A stretch of 64,000 bases of DNA, from assembly GCA_004557975.1 (NCBI GenBank), contig SFEV01000004.1:1-64000 (forward strand), written 5' to 3'. The position numbers and the translations under genes are program-made. Numbering within the stretch: the stretch's first letter is position 1; each line of letters opens with the position of its first letter. Source of the DNA: Lachnospiraceae bacterium. GTDB lineage: Bacteria; Bacillota; Clostridia; Lachnospirales; Lachnospiraceae. The notes under the pieces are model-generated. The model was not told where the DNA came from. It ran no database searches and was given only the letters and a program-made list of their open reading frames with translations. Below are positions 16,930-26,344 of this stretch, piece by piece.

Positions 16930-18282
16930 ATGGGCAGTAAAGTAACATTTGATTATTCAAAAGCGTCTTGCTTCATTTCAGAAGACGAAGTAAAGTCCAT
17001 GAAAAAAATAGTTGCAGCATCGAAGGAAGAGCTGGTTTCCAGAACAGGTGCAGGTAATGACTTTCTTGGATGGATTGATCTTCCGGTTGATTATGACAAA
17101 GAAGAGTTTGCCAGAATCAAAAAGGCAGCAGAAAAGATCCAGAGCGACAGTGAAGTGCTTCTGGTTATCGGTATTGGCGGTTCCTATCTGGGAGCGAGAG
17201 CTGCGATTGAGTTCCTGCGCCATGGCTTCTACAATATAGTATCCAAAGAAATCCGCAAGACACCGGAGATTTACTTCGTTGGAAACAGCATCAGCAGTGC
17301 ATACGTAAAACAGCTGATCGATGTGATCGGTGACCGTGATTTCTCCGTAAATATTATTTCCAAATCCGGAACGACGACGGAGCCTGCAATTGCATTCCGT
17401 ATCTTCAAGGAAATGCTGGAGAAGAAGTACGGCAAGGCTGAAGCTGCAAAGAGAATTTATGCGACGACAGACAAGGCAAGAGGAGCACTGAAAAACCTTG
17501 CTACGGAAGAGGGCTATGAGACATTCGTAGTTCCGGATGACGTGGGAGGACGTTTCTCCGTACTGACAGCAGTGGGACTTCTTCCGATTGCAGTCAGCGG
17601 TGCAGATATTGATAAGCTGATGGAGGGTGCAGCATCCGGAAGAAAGCGCGCGCTGGAAGCTGATTTTGAAGAAAACGATGCCCTTCAGTATGCAGCAGTC
17701 AGAAATATCCTGCTTCGGAAAGGCAAGACAGTCGAGATGCTGGCAAATTATGAGCCGAGCCTGCACTATGTATCCGAGTGGTGGAAGCAGCTTTACGGTG
17801 AAAGTGAAGGAAAAGACCAGAAGGGTATTCTCCCGGCATCTGTGGATCTCACCACGGATCTGCATTCCATGGGTCAGTTCATCCAGGACGGCAACCGTAT
17901 TCTCTTCGAGACAGTTTTAAATGTAGAGGAATCAAAGTGTGAGCTGGTAATCGGCGAGGAGCCGGTGGACCTCGACGGCCTGAACTATCTGGCAGGAAAG
18001 ACCGTGGATTTCGTAAACAAGAGTGCAATGAACGGAACGATTCTCGCTCATACAGACGGAAATGTTCCGAACCTCATTGTAAATATTCCGAGACAGGATG
18101 AGTTCAGCCTCGGAGAACTCTTCTACTTCTTTGAGTTTGCCTGCGGTGTCAGCGGATATACTCTGGGCGTGAACCCGTTCAACCAGCCGGGTGTGGAGAG
18201 CTACAAGAAAAACATGTTTGCTCTGCTGGGAAAACCGGGATATGAGAAAGAAAGAGAAGAGCTGTTAAAGAGATTGCAGTGA
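16930..18282 (+). CDS. pgi: Glucose-6-phosphate isomerase
   Basis: 450 residues, the normal length for Gram-positive Pgi, with AAAAAGGAGAGG upstream. Converts glucose-6-phosphate and fructose-6-phosphate in glycolysis. Motifs: GIGGSYLGARA (residues ~78-88), SKSGTTTEPAIAFR (phosphate-binding), signature DDVGGRFSVLTAVG, QLYGESEGKDQKG with the catalytic Glu, and NPFNQPGVESYK with the active-site Gln/Lys near the C-terminus. Monocistronic, with a terminator right after. Confidence 0.97.
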   Translation: MGSKVTFDYSKASCFISEDEVKSMKKIVAASKEELVSRTGAGNDFLGWIDLPVDYDKEEFARIKKAAEKIQSDSEVLLVIGIGGSYLGARAAIEFLRHGFYNIVSKEIRKTPEIYFVGNSISSAYVKQLIDVIGDRDFSVNIISKSGTTTEPAIAFRIFKEMLEKKYGKAEAAKRIYATTDKARGALKNLATEEGYETFVVPDDVGGRFSVLTAVGLLPIAVSGADIDKLMEGAASGRKRALEADFEENDALQYAAVRNILLRKGKTVEMLANYEPSLHYVSEWWKQLYGESEGKDQKGILPASVDLTTDLHSMGQFIQDGNRILFETVLNVEESKCELVIGEEPVDLDGLNYLAGKTVDFVNKSAMNGTILAHTDGNVPNLIVNIPRQDEFSLGELFYFFEFACGVSGYTLGVNPFNQPGVESYKKNMFALLGKPGYEKEREELLKRLQ

Positions 18283-18304
18283 TTATAATTGCTGAATAAA
18301 GAGG

Positions 18305-18342
18305 CTGCATCAGAATGAAGAGATCATTCTGGTGCAGTTTTT
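18305..18342 (+). terminator. Rho-independent terminator of pgi
   Basis: CTGCATCAGAATGA (18305-18318) pairs with TCATTCTGGTGCAG (18324-18337), one G-U pair, followed by TTTTT. Confidence 0.9.
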
Positions 18343-18369
18343 ATGTGATTTGGATTTTCTGAAAATGAA

Positions 18370-18398
18370 TTGACTGTTGAAAGTCAACTGTTTATAAT
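18370..18398 (+). promoter_or_regulatory. Promoter with palindrome over the -35 box
   Basis: TTGACT (18370-18375), 17-bp spacer, TATAAT (18393-18398). TTGACT is mirrored by AGTCAA at 18382-18387, and GTTGA/TCAAC (18376-18380/18384-18388) overlap it, giving a dyad across the -35 region that could be an operator. Confidence 0.75.
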
Positions 18399-18461
18399 GA
18401 GCACATGGCTTGAATGCAGGCTGTATATAATTCTGACAAACAGCAGGAAAGAAGGCATTTT

Positions 18462-19421
18462 ATGAATATCGTATTTCTGGAGGCGGATAACCTGGGTTCG
18501 GATATGGATCTGAAGCGTTTTTTTGAACTTGGTGAGGTGACGATCTACGGACAGACGCCGGAGGAGCTGATTCCGGAGCGCATTGCGCAGGCCGATGCCG
18601 TGATTCTGAATAAGCTTCCGATGAACGAAACGACGCTGAAGGATGCGCAGTATCTGAAATTTATCGGTATTACGGCGACAGGTACAAACTGTATTGATTT
18701 TGAGTATGTGAATAAGCGCGGAATCTGTGTCACAAATGTGGCGGGATATTCTACGGATGTGGTGGCTCAGCATACGTTTGCAATGACACTGTATCTGCTG
18801 GAGCATCTGCGTTACTATGATGATTATGTGAGATCCGGGGAATATACGAAGAGTGATTCATTCTGCCATATGGACCGCCGGTTCACAGAGCTGTACGGCA
18901 AGACCTGGGGAATCATCGGACTTGGAGCAATCGGAAAAAAGGTGGCGCAGATTGCAGAGGCATTCGGTTGTGAAGTTATCTATTATTCGGCATCCGGAAA
19001 AAACTGTAGCGGCGAGTACCGCCGGGTGGATCTGGATACACTTCTGGCGGAATCTGATATTGTCTCCGTACACGCACCGCTGACGGACAAGACGCGTCAT
19101 ATGATGGATTATGAGGCGTTCTGCAAGATGAAGCGCAGCGCTATTTTTATCAATGTGGCGCGGGGGCAGATCGTCGTGGAGGAGGATCTGTGCAAGGCTC
19201 TGAAGAAGGAAAAAATTGCGGCAGCAGGCCTGGACGTCCTGGAGAAGGAGCCCATGGATAAGCATAATCCTCTGCGCAAGCTGGAGGACTGCGACCGTCT
19301 GCTGATCACTCCGCATATCGCGTGGGCGGCTGTGGAGGCGAGAACGCGGCTGCTGGATGAGGTATGGAAGAATATCGCCGCATACCAAAGAGGAGAGAAA
19401 CGAAATGTCTGCACTGGCTGA
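18462..19421 (+). CDS. D-2-hydroxyacid dehydrogenase
   Basis: 319 residues from ATG 18462, placed by AGGAAAGAAGG just upstream. NAD(P)-dependent reduction of a 2-keto acid to a D-hydroxy acid. The Rossmann motif GLGAIGKKVAQIAEAFG sits near residues 150-165; the catalytic Arg is in FINVARGQIVVEEDL, the Glu in LDVLEKEPM and the His in ITPHIAWAAVEAR. Overall it looks closest to the glycerate dehydrogenase/hydroxypyruvate reductase group, but the substrate is not fixed by sequence. Its last 17 nt overlap the start of the LtaS-like gene, which indicates an operon. Confidence 0.9.
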   Translation: MNIVFLEADNLGSDMDLKRFFELGEVTIYGQTPEELIPERIAQADAVILNKLPMNETTLKDAQYLKFIGITATGTNCIDFEYVNKRGICVTNVAGYSTDVVAQHTFAMTLYLLEHLRYYDDYVRSGEYTKSDSFCHMDRRFTELYGKTWGIIGLGAIGKKVAQIAEAFGCEVIYYSASGKNCSGEYRRVDLDTLLAESDIVSVHAPLTDKTRHMMDYEAFCKMKRSAIFINVARGQIVVEEDLCKALKKEKIAAAGLDVLEKEPMDKHNPLRKLEDCDRLLITPHIAWAAVEARTRLLDEVWKNIAAYQRGEKRNVCTG

Positions 19422-21651
19422 GAGACTGAAGCAGCCGGGGCACGGAAGAGCCATATGCCGGGCAATGGCGGCGGTCATGGCAGGAGCAATGCTGGCCTAT
19501 TACTGTATTCATCCTGATCTGTATGCGGGACAGGATCACATTTCGATTCTGCAGAGCAGACGCACGTATCTGATTGCCGCGCTGTCTCTGATTCTGATTG
19601 TGTTTGTGCTGAAGCCGAACAGGCTGAGCGATGCAGTGAACCGCCGCCTCTCATGGGCGTGGTTTTTTGCAGCTCCCTTTGCCATATATTTTTCACTTCT
19701 TTATCTGAATGCGGATAAATTCAGTATTAATTTTTATGAGCTGAATAAAATTGCGCTGATATTTACATTTGTATTTTTGTATCTGGTACAGGGACTGATG
19801 TTCGGTCTGACCGGAAGCATTCGCTTTTCTGTTATAATCAGTGCCGTGGCGGTGGCTGTGCTCGGCATTGCTAACTGCTTCGTGATTTCCTTTCGCGGAA
19901 TGGCGCTCTCGGCAGCCGATCTCTTTTCCGTAAAGACTGCGATGACCGTAGCGTCAGAGTATACGTATGAGCCTGACTGGTATATGGTGATGGAGCTGAT
20001 GCTCACATTCGCCATCTGTGCCATAAGCATGAAGCTGCGGGGCGGACGGATGGCGCACCCTGCTCTGAGGACTGCAATACTTGCGCTGTGTATAGTGACA
20101 GGTTTCGGGTATTATTATATCTGCTGCAGAACCGATTTCCTGCAGGAGCACGATATCAAATCGGAGGGATTTACGCATCAGCTCAGGTATAAGCAGTTCG
20201 ATATGCTGTTTACGACACTGTGTACGGGATTCTATCTCTCGGTGGACAAGCCGGAGGGGTATTCCGTGGAGAAAGTACAGGAGATTGCCAGGCCGTATCT
20301 GAAGGATCATGCGGAGGAAGCAGGCGCCGGTACAACGGGCAGTGATGCAGTGGAAGCAGGCGTCGGTGTAGCAGGTGGTGATGCGGATACCACAGGCGTC
20401 GGTATAGCGGGTGGTGATGCGGATACCGCAGGCGTCGGTATAGCGGGTGGTGATGCGGAGAAAGCAGGCGCCGGTATAACAGGCGGTGATGCGGACGGGA
20501 CGCAGACTGCGGCGGCGGGCACATCAGTCACACCGAATCTCATTGTGATTATGAATGAATCTTTTGCAGATTACACAGACATCGGAGATGGTCTTTCCCT
20601 GTCGGATGACTGTATGCCCTTCATTCACGGCCTGACGGAGAACACGGTAAAGGGAACGGCTTACGTTTCTATTTTCGGGGCAAATACGCCGAATTCGGAG
20701 TATGAGTTTCTCACGGGCAATACGATGGGCTTTTTGCCTGCATCTTCGGTGGGTTTCAATCTGTTTGTGCGTGGAGAGATGCCGTCGGTTGCATCACAGC
20801 TTAAATCCGAAGGCTATGAGACAATGGCGATCCATCCGTACCGGGGAACGAACTACCGCAGAAATATCGTTTATCCGCAGATTGGATTTGATACATATTA
20901 TACGAGGGATGATTTTGAAGATCCGGAATACATCCGCAGCTATATTTCAGACAGGACGGTCGCAGAACGTATCATCAGCGAGTTTGCGCAGCGCAGTGAC
21001 TCTGATCAGCCATTTTTCTGCTATAATGTCACGGTGCAGAATCACGGCGGATATACAGCCTCCAATTCTAATTCTAAGGGGGTGGATGATTCCATCAAAG
21101 TGATTGACAGCGATGTGGACCGGACGAAGACGGAGCTGTATGTGAATCTGATCCGTTCGTCGGATGAGATGTTCCGCAGTCTCGTCCAGTATTTTAAGAC
21201 AGTGGATGAGCCTGTGGCAATCCTGATGTTCGGCGATCACCAGCCAAGCCTCGGAGATACCACGTATGAGCATCTGATCGGCAGGGAAGAGGACTGTACG
21301 ACCGAGGAGCTGATGGAGAAGTACAAGGTTCCTTTCGTGCTGTGGGCGAATTATGATATCGAAGAAGAGGTAATAGAAAAGACCAGCCTGAATTATCTGT
21401 ACAGTATCGTTGCGGACAGGCTGGAGCTGCCGCTGACCGGTTATCAGGAGTATCTGCTGGAGATGAGTCGGGAAATCCCTGTGCTGAATGCCCTTGGCTA
21501 CTGGGACAGCGAGGACAGTTTTTATGAGCTGCAGGATGAGACATCGCCGTATTATGAGAAGATCAATGAGTACAATATCCTGGAATACAATTATATTCTC
21601 GGAAAGAAAAACCGGTATCTGCCGTTTTTTACACTGTCGGAGGGATCATGA
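19405..21651 (+). CDS. LtaS-like membrane sulfatase-family phosphoglycerol transferase
   Basis: 748 residues from ATG 19405 (AGGAGA 8 nt upstream). About seven membrane helices fill residues ~15-260, followed by an extracellular alkaline-phosphatase-superfamily domain (~375-680). Metal and nucleophile motifs: VIMNESFAD, FGANTPNSEYEFLTGN with the likely nucleophile Thr, and FGDHQPSLGD. LtaS-type enzymes transfer glycerol phosphate from phosphatidylglycerol to build lipoteichoic acid or related polymers; polymer type here is unproven. The linker between membrane and catalytic parts carries five 12-residue repeats. Its stop overlaps the next start (ATGA). Confidence 0.88.
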   Translation: MSALAERLKQPGHGRAICRAMAAVMAGAMLAYYCIHPDLYAGQDHISILQSRRTYLIAALSLILIVFVLKPNRLSDAVNRRLSWAWFFAAPFAIYFSLLYLNADKFSINFYELNKIALIFTFVFLYLVQGLMFGLTGSIRFSVIISAVAVAVLGIANCFVISFRGMALSAADLFSVKTAMTVASEYTYEPDWYMVMELMLTFAICAISMKLRGGRMAHPALRTAILALCIVTGFGYYYICCRTDFLQEHDIKSEGFTHQLRYKQFDMLFTTLCTGFYLSVDKPEGYSVEKVQEIARPYLKDHAEEAGAGTTGSDAVEAGVGVAGGDADTTGVGIAGGDADTAGVGIAGGDAEKAGAGITGGDADGTQTAAAGTSVTPNLIVIMNESFADYTDIGDGLSLSDDCMPFIHGLTENTVKGTAYVSIFGANTPNSEYEFLTGNTMGFLPASSVGFNLFVRGEMPSVASQLKSEGYETMAIHPYRGTNYRRNIVYPQIGFDTYYTRDDFEDPEYIRSYISDRTVAERIISEFAQRSDSDQPFFCYNVTVQNHGGYTASNSNSKGVDDSIKVIDSDVDRTKTELYVNLIRSSDEMFRSLVQYFKTVDEPVAILMFGDHQPSLGDTTYEHLIGREEDCTTEELMEKYKVPFVLWANYDIEEEVIEKTSLNYLYSIVADRLELPLTGYQEYLLEMSREIPVLNALGYWDSEDSFYELQDETSPYYEKINEYNILEYNYILGKKNRYLPFFTLSEGS
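20320..20499 (+). repeat. Five 36-bp repeats inside the LtaS-like gene
   Basis: Units start at 20320, 20356, 20392, 20428 and 20464 and encode 12-residue repeats of the type AGVGIAGGDADT. They lie in the linker between the membrane part and the sulfatase domain and keep the frame. Confidence 0.85.
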
Positions 21652-22820
21652 AAGAGACGATTGAAAAGATAAAAGAAAATTACGGAAGAAACAGGACGGA
21701 AATCCTGCTGATGTGTCTGTTTATCATTGCAGGAATTCTGCTGAACGGCCCGGAAATTGCGCGGGAAGCTTCTTCTCACAGTGCGCAGTCGGCGGGTACT
21801 GGGCAGGAGGAATCAGGTACATTGACTGCCGGTGAGACGGAGAGCGAATCAGACAGTGAGGCGGAGACTCAGACTGAAACTGAGACCGAAACAGAATCCA
21901 TGGAGGAACTGGAGCAGCGCCTTGCAAACGCTCTTTGTGTACTCGGTAAGGACTTCCGGATTCCGATGACAGTCACACAGTCACCGGTGGAGAAGCTTTA
22001 TGCAGGTACGGATTTTGCCGCATGGAAGCTGGAACGTGCCGCAGAGCTGTATGCAGTCCTGGAGGATCCGGATGGGGAGCCAGGCAGGGAATCTCTGTCC
22101 ACACTGCAGACAATGATGGAGACAGCAATTTCAGAATATTCCGGAGAGTGGTCCATGTATGTCAAAAATCTTGGTACCGATGAGAGCTTTGTGATCAATG
22201 ACAGACCGATGAAGTCAGCCAGCGTTATGAAGCTGTTTATTATGGGGACAGTTTACAAGGCCATTGAGGCCGGTGAACTGGAGCGCAGCGATGAGCTGAT
22301 GTCTTTCATCCGTGAGATGATCACATACAGCGACAACGAAGCCTCCAACCGCCTTCTGTATCTGCTGGGAGAAGAAAACTATGAGCGGGGAATTGCACAG
22401 GTGGATGAATTTATCCGGGAGTATGGTTTCAGTGATATGACTGTGGAGTATAACGGTTTCAATGATCCGGCCACTGTTATGGGTACCGGGAATTATAACC
22501 AGGTATCTGCGAAGGATTGCGGAAAGCTGCTGGAGGATATTTACCGCAGGGCATGGGTGAACCGCAGCGTCAGCAATGAGATCGAGGACATGCTTCTGGC
22601 CCAGAATACCCGCTACAAGATACCGGCCGGCCTGCCGGAGGGCGTGCTCTGCGGAAACAAGACGGGCGAGATGGACACGACAGAAAATGACGCCGCAATT
22701 ATTTACGGGGAGAACTGTGATTATATTCTTGTTGTTCTTTCAAGTGACTGGGGCAGCAAGGAGCAGGCGATCGAGCGGATCAGAGGGCTGTCATCGATGG
22801 TGTATGAATTCCTGAACTGA
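21648..22820 (+). CDS. Class A beta-lactamase-fold serine hydrolase, surface-anchored
   Basis: 390 residues. One N-terminal membrane helix (~18-35), an acidic Thr/Glu linker (TESESDSEAETQTETETETE) and a penicillin-binding/beta-lactamase domain. Active-site triad motifs: SASVMK (SxxK, residue ~190), YSDNEASN (SDN, ~227) and NKTGEM (KTG, ~337). Class A fold members include beta-lactamases and D,D-peptidase-like hydrolases; the cell-wall-anchored layout and coupling to the LtaS-like gene (ATGA overlap) favour a role in the envelope, but resistance activity cannot be excluded from sequence. Confidence 0.85.
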   Translation: MKETIEKIKENYGRNRTEILLMCLFIIAGILLNGPEIAREASSHSAQSAGTGQEESGTLTAGETESESDSEAETQTETETETESMEELEQRLANALCVLGKDFRIPMTVTQSPVEKLYAGTDFAAWKLERAAELYAVLEDPDGEPGRESLSTLQTMMETAISEYSGEWSMYVKNLGTDESFVINDRPMKSASVMKLFIMGTVYKAIEAGELERSDELMSFIREMITYSDNEASNRLLYLLGEENYERGIAQVDEFIREYGFSDMTVEYNGFNDPATVMGTGNYNQVSAKDCGKLLEDIYRRAWVNRSVSNEIEDMLLAQNTRYKIPAGLPEGVLCGNKTGEMDTTENDAAIIYGENCDYILVVLSSDWGSKEQAIERIRGLSSMVYEFLN

Positions 22821-22877
22821 GATGTGATCGGGGATTCTGGTCCTCTGAGGCAGTAGTTGGAAGGAGGTAGGGCATCT

Positions 22878-23144
22878 ATGTTCCGTTTATGGGGAAAAAT
22901 CTGGAAGGACAACCGCATGCTGCGTGATACGGTGATCGAGGACGGCAGCGACGATACGAGAACTCATAAAATTTTTCATGCGCTGGATGAAATCTGTCAC
23001 GTCTTTGATCTGGGAAAACCGATCTGGCTGGATGTCAATATTGCTGATTTCAAGAGGCACAGCAGGGCGAGATTTTATCAGGACAGCTTTATAGAAGAGA
23101 TAGAGTTTGATTACCTGGAAATACAGGTGCTGGAAGAAGGCTGA
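22878..23144 (+). CDS. Small conserved-type protein of unknown function
   Basis: 88 residues from ATG 22878, with AAGGAGG 10 nt upstream; an in-frame TTG at 22857 would overlap that site and is rejected. The sequence starts FRLWGKIWKDNRMLRD and contains THKIFHALDEICHVFDLGKPIW, with no signal peptide or membrane segment. I recall similar short proteins in Lachnospiraceae but no function. It follows the serine hydrolase by 57 bp and is likely in the same transcript, ending at the terminator at 23181. Confidence 0.65.
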   Translation: MFRLWGKIWKDNRMLRDTVIEDGSDDTRTHKIFHALDEICHVFDLGKPIWLDVNIADFKRHSRARFYQDSFIEEIEFDYLEIQVLEEG

Positions 23145-23180
23145 TCTTTCAGGCAGACAAAAATAGATAAAAGTAAAAGA

Positions 23181-23229
23181 GGATGCAGCAGACCGGCGCA
23201 GGATGTCGGGAGGCGGTATCCTTTTTTTA
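23181..23229 (+). terminator. Probable terminator
   Basis: GGATGC (23181-23186) can pair with GTATCC (23216-23221, one G-U) around a G/C-rich interior, followed directly by TTTTTTTAT. Confidence 0.55.
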
Positions 23230-23366
23230 TTCTGTAAATTTGTGAAGATGTGCGAAGTACACTTTTTCATAGCGGCAAGAAATACAGAAAACGGGGAAAG
23301 GAAATATCGGCAGAAAAGTCCCATAAATGAGGAGTGCCCCCGGCGTCTGGTACACCGGAGGCTATT

Positions 23367-23417
23367 ATGAAAAAATTTATCAATATGCGTAATGAAGACA
23401 CTACAGCATATGTTTGA
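23367..23417 (+). CDS. Possible 16-residue micro-ORF
   Basis: ATG 23367 is preceded by GGAGG at 5 nt and encodes MKKFINMRNEDTTAYV before TGA. It sits in the otherwise gene-free, AT-rich stretch 23145-23698, where I see nothing else convincing except the terminator at its left end and undefined promoter-like AT runs before deoD. It could be a chance ORF. Confidence 0.25.
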   Translation: MKKFINMRNEDTTAYV

Positions 23418-23698
23418 GAATACCTCTCAAGAACTGATTATAATATAACATTGAAATATGAACAAAATATGAATAAAATGTGAACTTATAGTAAAAATGA
23501 CATAAAATAAAAATGAAATCGGGATAATTTTATCAGAAATGCACAGAGGAATTTTATAAGAACAGGAAAAAATATAGTAATAAAACACAATGGACAGGAA
23601 ATCGCAGGAAAAAGCAGTTTCCTTTGAGCCGTATTTGTAGTAAAATAGCAGATAGATATATAGTTATGAAGAAAAATATTAAGACAGGGGGAATACGT

Positions 23699-24412
23699 AT
23701 GAGTACAACACCGACACCGCATATCTCCGCAAATCCGGGAGATTTTGCAAAAACTGTTCTGATGCCCGGCGATCCGCTTCGGGCGAAATATATTGCAGAG
23801 ACGTATCTGGAGGATGCCGTTCTTGTAAATAATGTCCGTGGAGTCAACGGATATACAGGAACGTATCACGGGAAAAAGGTGTCTGTTATGGCAAGCGGCA
23901 TGGGTATGCCGTCCATGGGCATTTATTCTTACGAGCTTTTTAAATTCTATGATGTGGATAATATTATCCGCATCGGCACTGCAGGGGCCATGCATCCTGA
24001 TCTGAAGATCCGCGATGTGGTCATCGGAATGGGAGCATGCACCGATTCAAATTTTGCGGCGCAGTATCGTCTTCCGGGAACGTTTGCCCCGATTGCTTCG
24101 TATGAGCTGCTTCAAAAGGCAGTCGATGCAGTAAAGGCAATGGGCAGCGTGAGATATAAAGTGGGAAATATTGTATCCTCCGATGTATTCTATTCGGATA
24201 ATCCGGATGCAATGGCAGCATGGCAGAAAATGGGTGTGCTGGCGTGTGAAATGGAGGCGGCAGGTCTGTATATGAATGCAGCGCGCACCGGAAAGAACGC
24301 GCTTGCCATCTGTACAATTTCCGACAGCCTTGTGACGGGAGAGGTGACGACCTCCGAAGAGCGTCAGTCCAGCTTCCATGACATGATGAAGATTGCGCTG
24401 GAAATCGCTTAA
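23699..24412 (+). CDS. deoD: Purine-nucleoside phosphorylase, DeoD type
   Basis: 237 residues from ATG 23699 with AGGGGGAA upstream. Hexameric-type PNP that phosphorolyses purine (deoxy)nucleosides to base and (deoxy)ribose-1-phosphate in salvage. Motifs: MPGDPLRAKYIAE (phosphate), GMGMPSMGIYSYEL, RIGTAGAM, EMEAAGLYMNA (ribose), and CTISDSLVTGE with the catalytic Asp. Length and motifs match DeoD. A hairpin of unusual form lies between it and the next gene. Confidence 0.96.
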   Translation: MSTTPTPHISANPGDFAKTVLMPGDPLRAKYIAETYLEDAVLVNNVRGVNGYTGTYHGKKVSVMASGMGMPSMGIYSYELFKFYDVDNIIRIGTAGAMHPDLKIRDVVIGMGACTDSNFAAQYRLPGTFAPIASYELLQKAVDAVKAMGSVRYKVGNIVSSDVFYSDNPDAMAAWQKMGVLACEMEAAGLYMNAARTGKNALAICTISDSLVTGEVTTSEERQSSFHDMMKIALEIA

Positions 24413-24424
24413 CCGAATCAAGTA

Positions 24425-24471
24425 AGTCCCCCACTTCAAATGCGCAGAGCATTAAGTGGTGGTCGGGGACT
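24425..24471. repeat. Three-tier stem-loop after deoD
   Basis: AGTCCCC (24425-24431) pairs with GGGGACT (24465-24471), CACTT (24432-24436) with AAGTG (24454-24458), and AATGC (24439-24443) with GCATT (24449-24453). There is no U tract, so it is not a standard terminator; it may be a processing site or dispersed repeat. Confidence 0.55.
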
Positions 24472-24502
24472 ACGGAAATACTGGAGGATAAGATAAGGAA
24501 AC

Positions 24503-26233
24503 ATGGAGAACCGGGAAGAATTCAGTAAAACAGAGGAAAAGAAGGATGAGGCGGGTCTTGGCAATCCGGAGCTGTCGAAGCGCACAGTCTGTGTGGTAGG
24601 ACATAAGAATCCGGATACGGACTCGATCTGTTCCGCTATTTCCTACGCATATCTGAAAAATCAGATGGGAAACAGTCAGTTTACCTACCGGCCGGTGAGA
24701 GCCGGTCAGCTCAGCGTGGAGACACAGTACGTTCTGGAGCGGTTTCATGTGAAGACGCCGCGTCTTCTCGAGAATATCGGAACACGTGTGAAGGATATGG
24801 AGATCCGGAAAGTGCCGGGTGTCCGCAGCGATATTTCGCTGAAAAAGGCATGGACGCTGATGACGACTCAGAATGTGTTTACACTTCCGATTACGAATGA
24901 GCAGAATCAGATCGACGGTCTGATTACGATCAATGATATTGCAAAATCGTACATGGGTGAGTATGATAGTGCGATTGTGGCGAGGGCCAGGACACCGTAC
25001 CGGAACATTCTCGAGACGCTGGACGCGGAAATGATTGTGGGAGATGAGAACGGATATTTCGACCAGGGCAAGGTGGTCATCGCGGCAGCAAACCCGGATG
25101 TCATGGAAAATTATATCGAAGAGCATGATATGGTAATTCTCGGCAACCGTTACGAGTCGCAGCTCTGCGCGATTGAAATGCAGGCGGGCTGCATTGTGGT
25201 CTGTCTCGGGGCACCCGTCTCGAGAACGATCAAACGGCTTGCAGAGGAGCACAGCTGTACGATTATCGTGACGCCGCTGGATACATACGCCGTAGCGCGT
25301 CTGATCAACCAGAGCATGCCGGTGGAATTTTTCATGCGCAAGGATAATCTGATGACCTTCCGTCTGTCCGATTATACGGAGTCCATCCGGGAGACGATGT
25401 CGAGAAAGCGTTACCGTGATTTTCCGGTTCTCGATAAAAAAGGCTACTACATAGGCATGATTTCCAGGCGGAACCTTCTCGGTGTGCGCAAGAGAGGCCT
25501 GATCCTGGTAGATCACAATGAGGTATCCCAGGCAGTTGACAATGTGCTGGATGCCGAGATTATGGAGATTATCGATCATCACAGACTGGGCTCCATTGAG
25601 ACCATGTCACCTGTATATTTTCGCAACCAGCCGGTGGGAAGTACGGCGACGATCGTTTACCAGATGTTCCGGGAGCAGCAGGTTGAGATCCCGCAGGATA
25701 TTGCAGGTCTTCTGTGCAGCGCAGTCATCTCTGATACGCTGATGTTCCGGTCACCCACGTGCACGTCCTTCGATGTCAATGCCGCGCAGAATCTGGCCAA
25801 AATTGCCGGAATCGAGTGTGAGCAGTACGCAAAGGAGATGTTTGCGGCAGGCAGCGATCTGGCATCCAAAACGGCGGAGGAAATCTTTTATCAGGACTTT
25901 AAGAAATTTGAGATCGGTGATCTGAACCTGGGAATCGGGCAGATTACTTCCATGAGCGGGGAAGAGCTGGAAAACATCAGGAACCGTCTTCTGCCCTATA
26001 TTAATAAGGTATATGAGACCCACGAAATGGACATGATATGTTTTATGCTGACGAATATCGTGGAGGAGTCAACACAGCTGCTCTGCTACGGCAAGGATGC
26101 TGAGTATGTGGTGGAGGAAGCATTCCATCGGACGCTGGATCATAACAGCGCCATTCTTCCGGGTGTTGTATCCCGGAAGAAGCAGCTTGTGCCGTCATTC
26201 ATGATGGCGATCAGCCAGATGACGGGAGTGTGA
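24503..26233 (+). CDS. Mn-dependent inorganic pyrophosphatase with CBS/DRTGG insert
   Basis: 576 residues. Family II pyrophosphatase of the DHH superfamily, hydrolysing PPi to phosphate in the cytosol. N-terminal GHKNPDTDS (residues ~33-41) binds the metals. Residues ~70-305 form a regulatory insert of CBS-DRTGG-CBS type (for example WTLMTTQNVFTLPITNEQ and FPVLDKKGYYIGMISRRNLL). The catalytic domain resumes with LVDHNEVSQAV and IDHHRLGSIE (DHH motif), and a DHHA2 domain ends the protein. CBS-type inserts bind adenine nucleotides and tune activity. An unusually polar 30-residue extension precedes the domain. Confidence 0.93.
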   Translation: MENREEFSKTEEKKDEAGLGNPELSKRTVCVVGHKNPDTDSICSAISYAYLKNQMGNSQFTYRPVRAGQLSVETQYVLERFHVKTPRLLENIGTRVKDMEIRKVPGVRSDISLKKAWTLMTTQNVFTLPITNEQNQIDGLITINDIAKSYMGEYDSAIVARARTPYRNILETLDAEMIVGDENGYFDQGKVVIAAANPDVMENYIEEHDMVILGNRYESQLCAIEMQAGCIVVCLGAPVSRTIKRLAEEHSCTIIVTPLDTYAVARLINQSMPVEFFMRKDNLMTFRLSDYTESIRETMSRKRYRDFPVLDKKGYYIGMISRRNLLGVRKRGLILVDHNEVSQAVDNVLDAEIMEIIDHHRLGSIETMSPVYFRNQPVGSTATIVYQMFREQQVEIPQDIAGLLCSAVISDTLMFRSPTCTSFDVNAAQNLAKIAGIECEQYAKEMFAAGSDLASKTAEEIFYQDFKKFEIGDLNLGIGQITSMSGEELENIRNRLLPYINKVYETHEMDMICFMLTNIVEESTQLLCYGKDAEYVVEEAFHRTLDHNSAILPGVVSRKKQLVPSFMMAISQMTGV

Positions 26234-26344
26234 TGGTCTGATTTGTTCACAGCAACGCCCTTCACGGTAAAAATGTGATGGCATTCCTGAATTTATGATA
26301 CCCGCACCTGCGGGATTACGGAGATCTGAGAACGGAGGAAAAGT

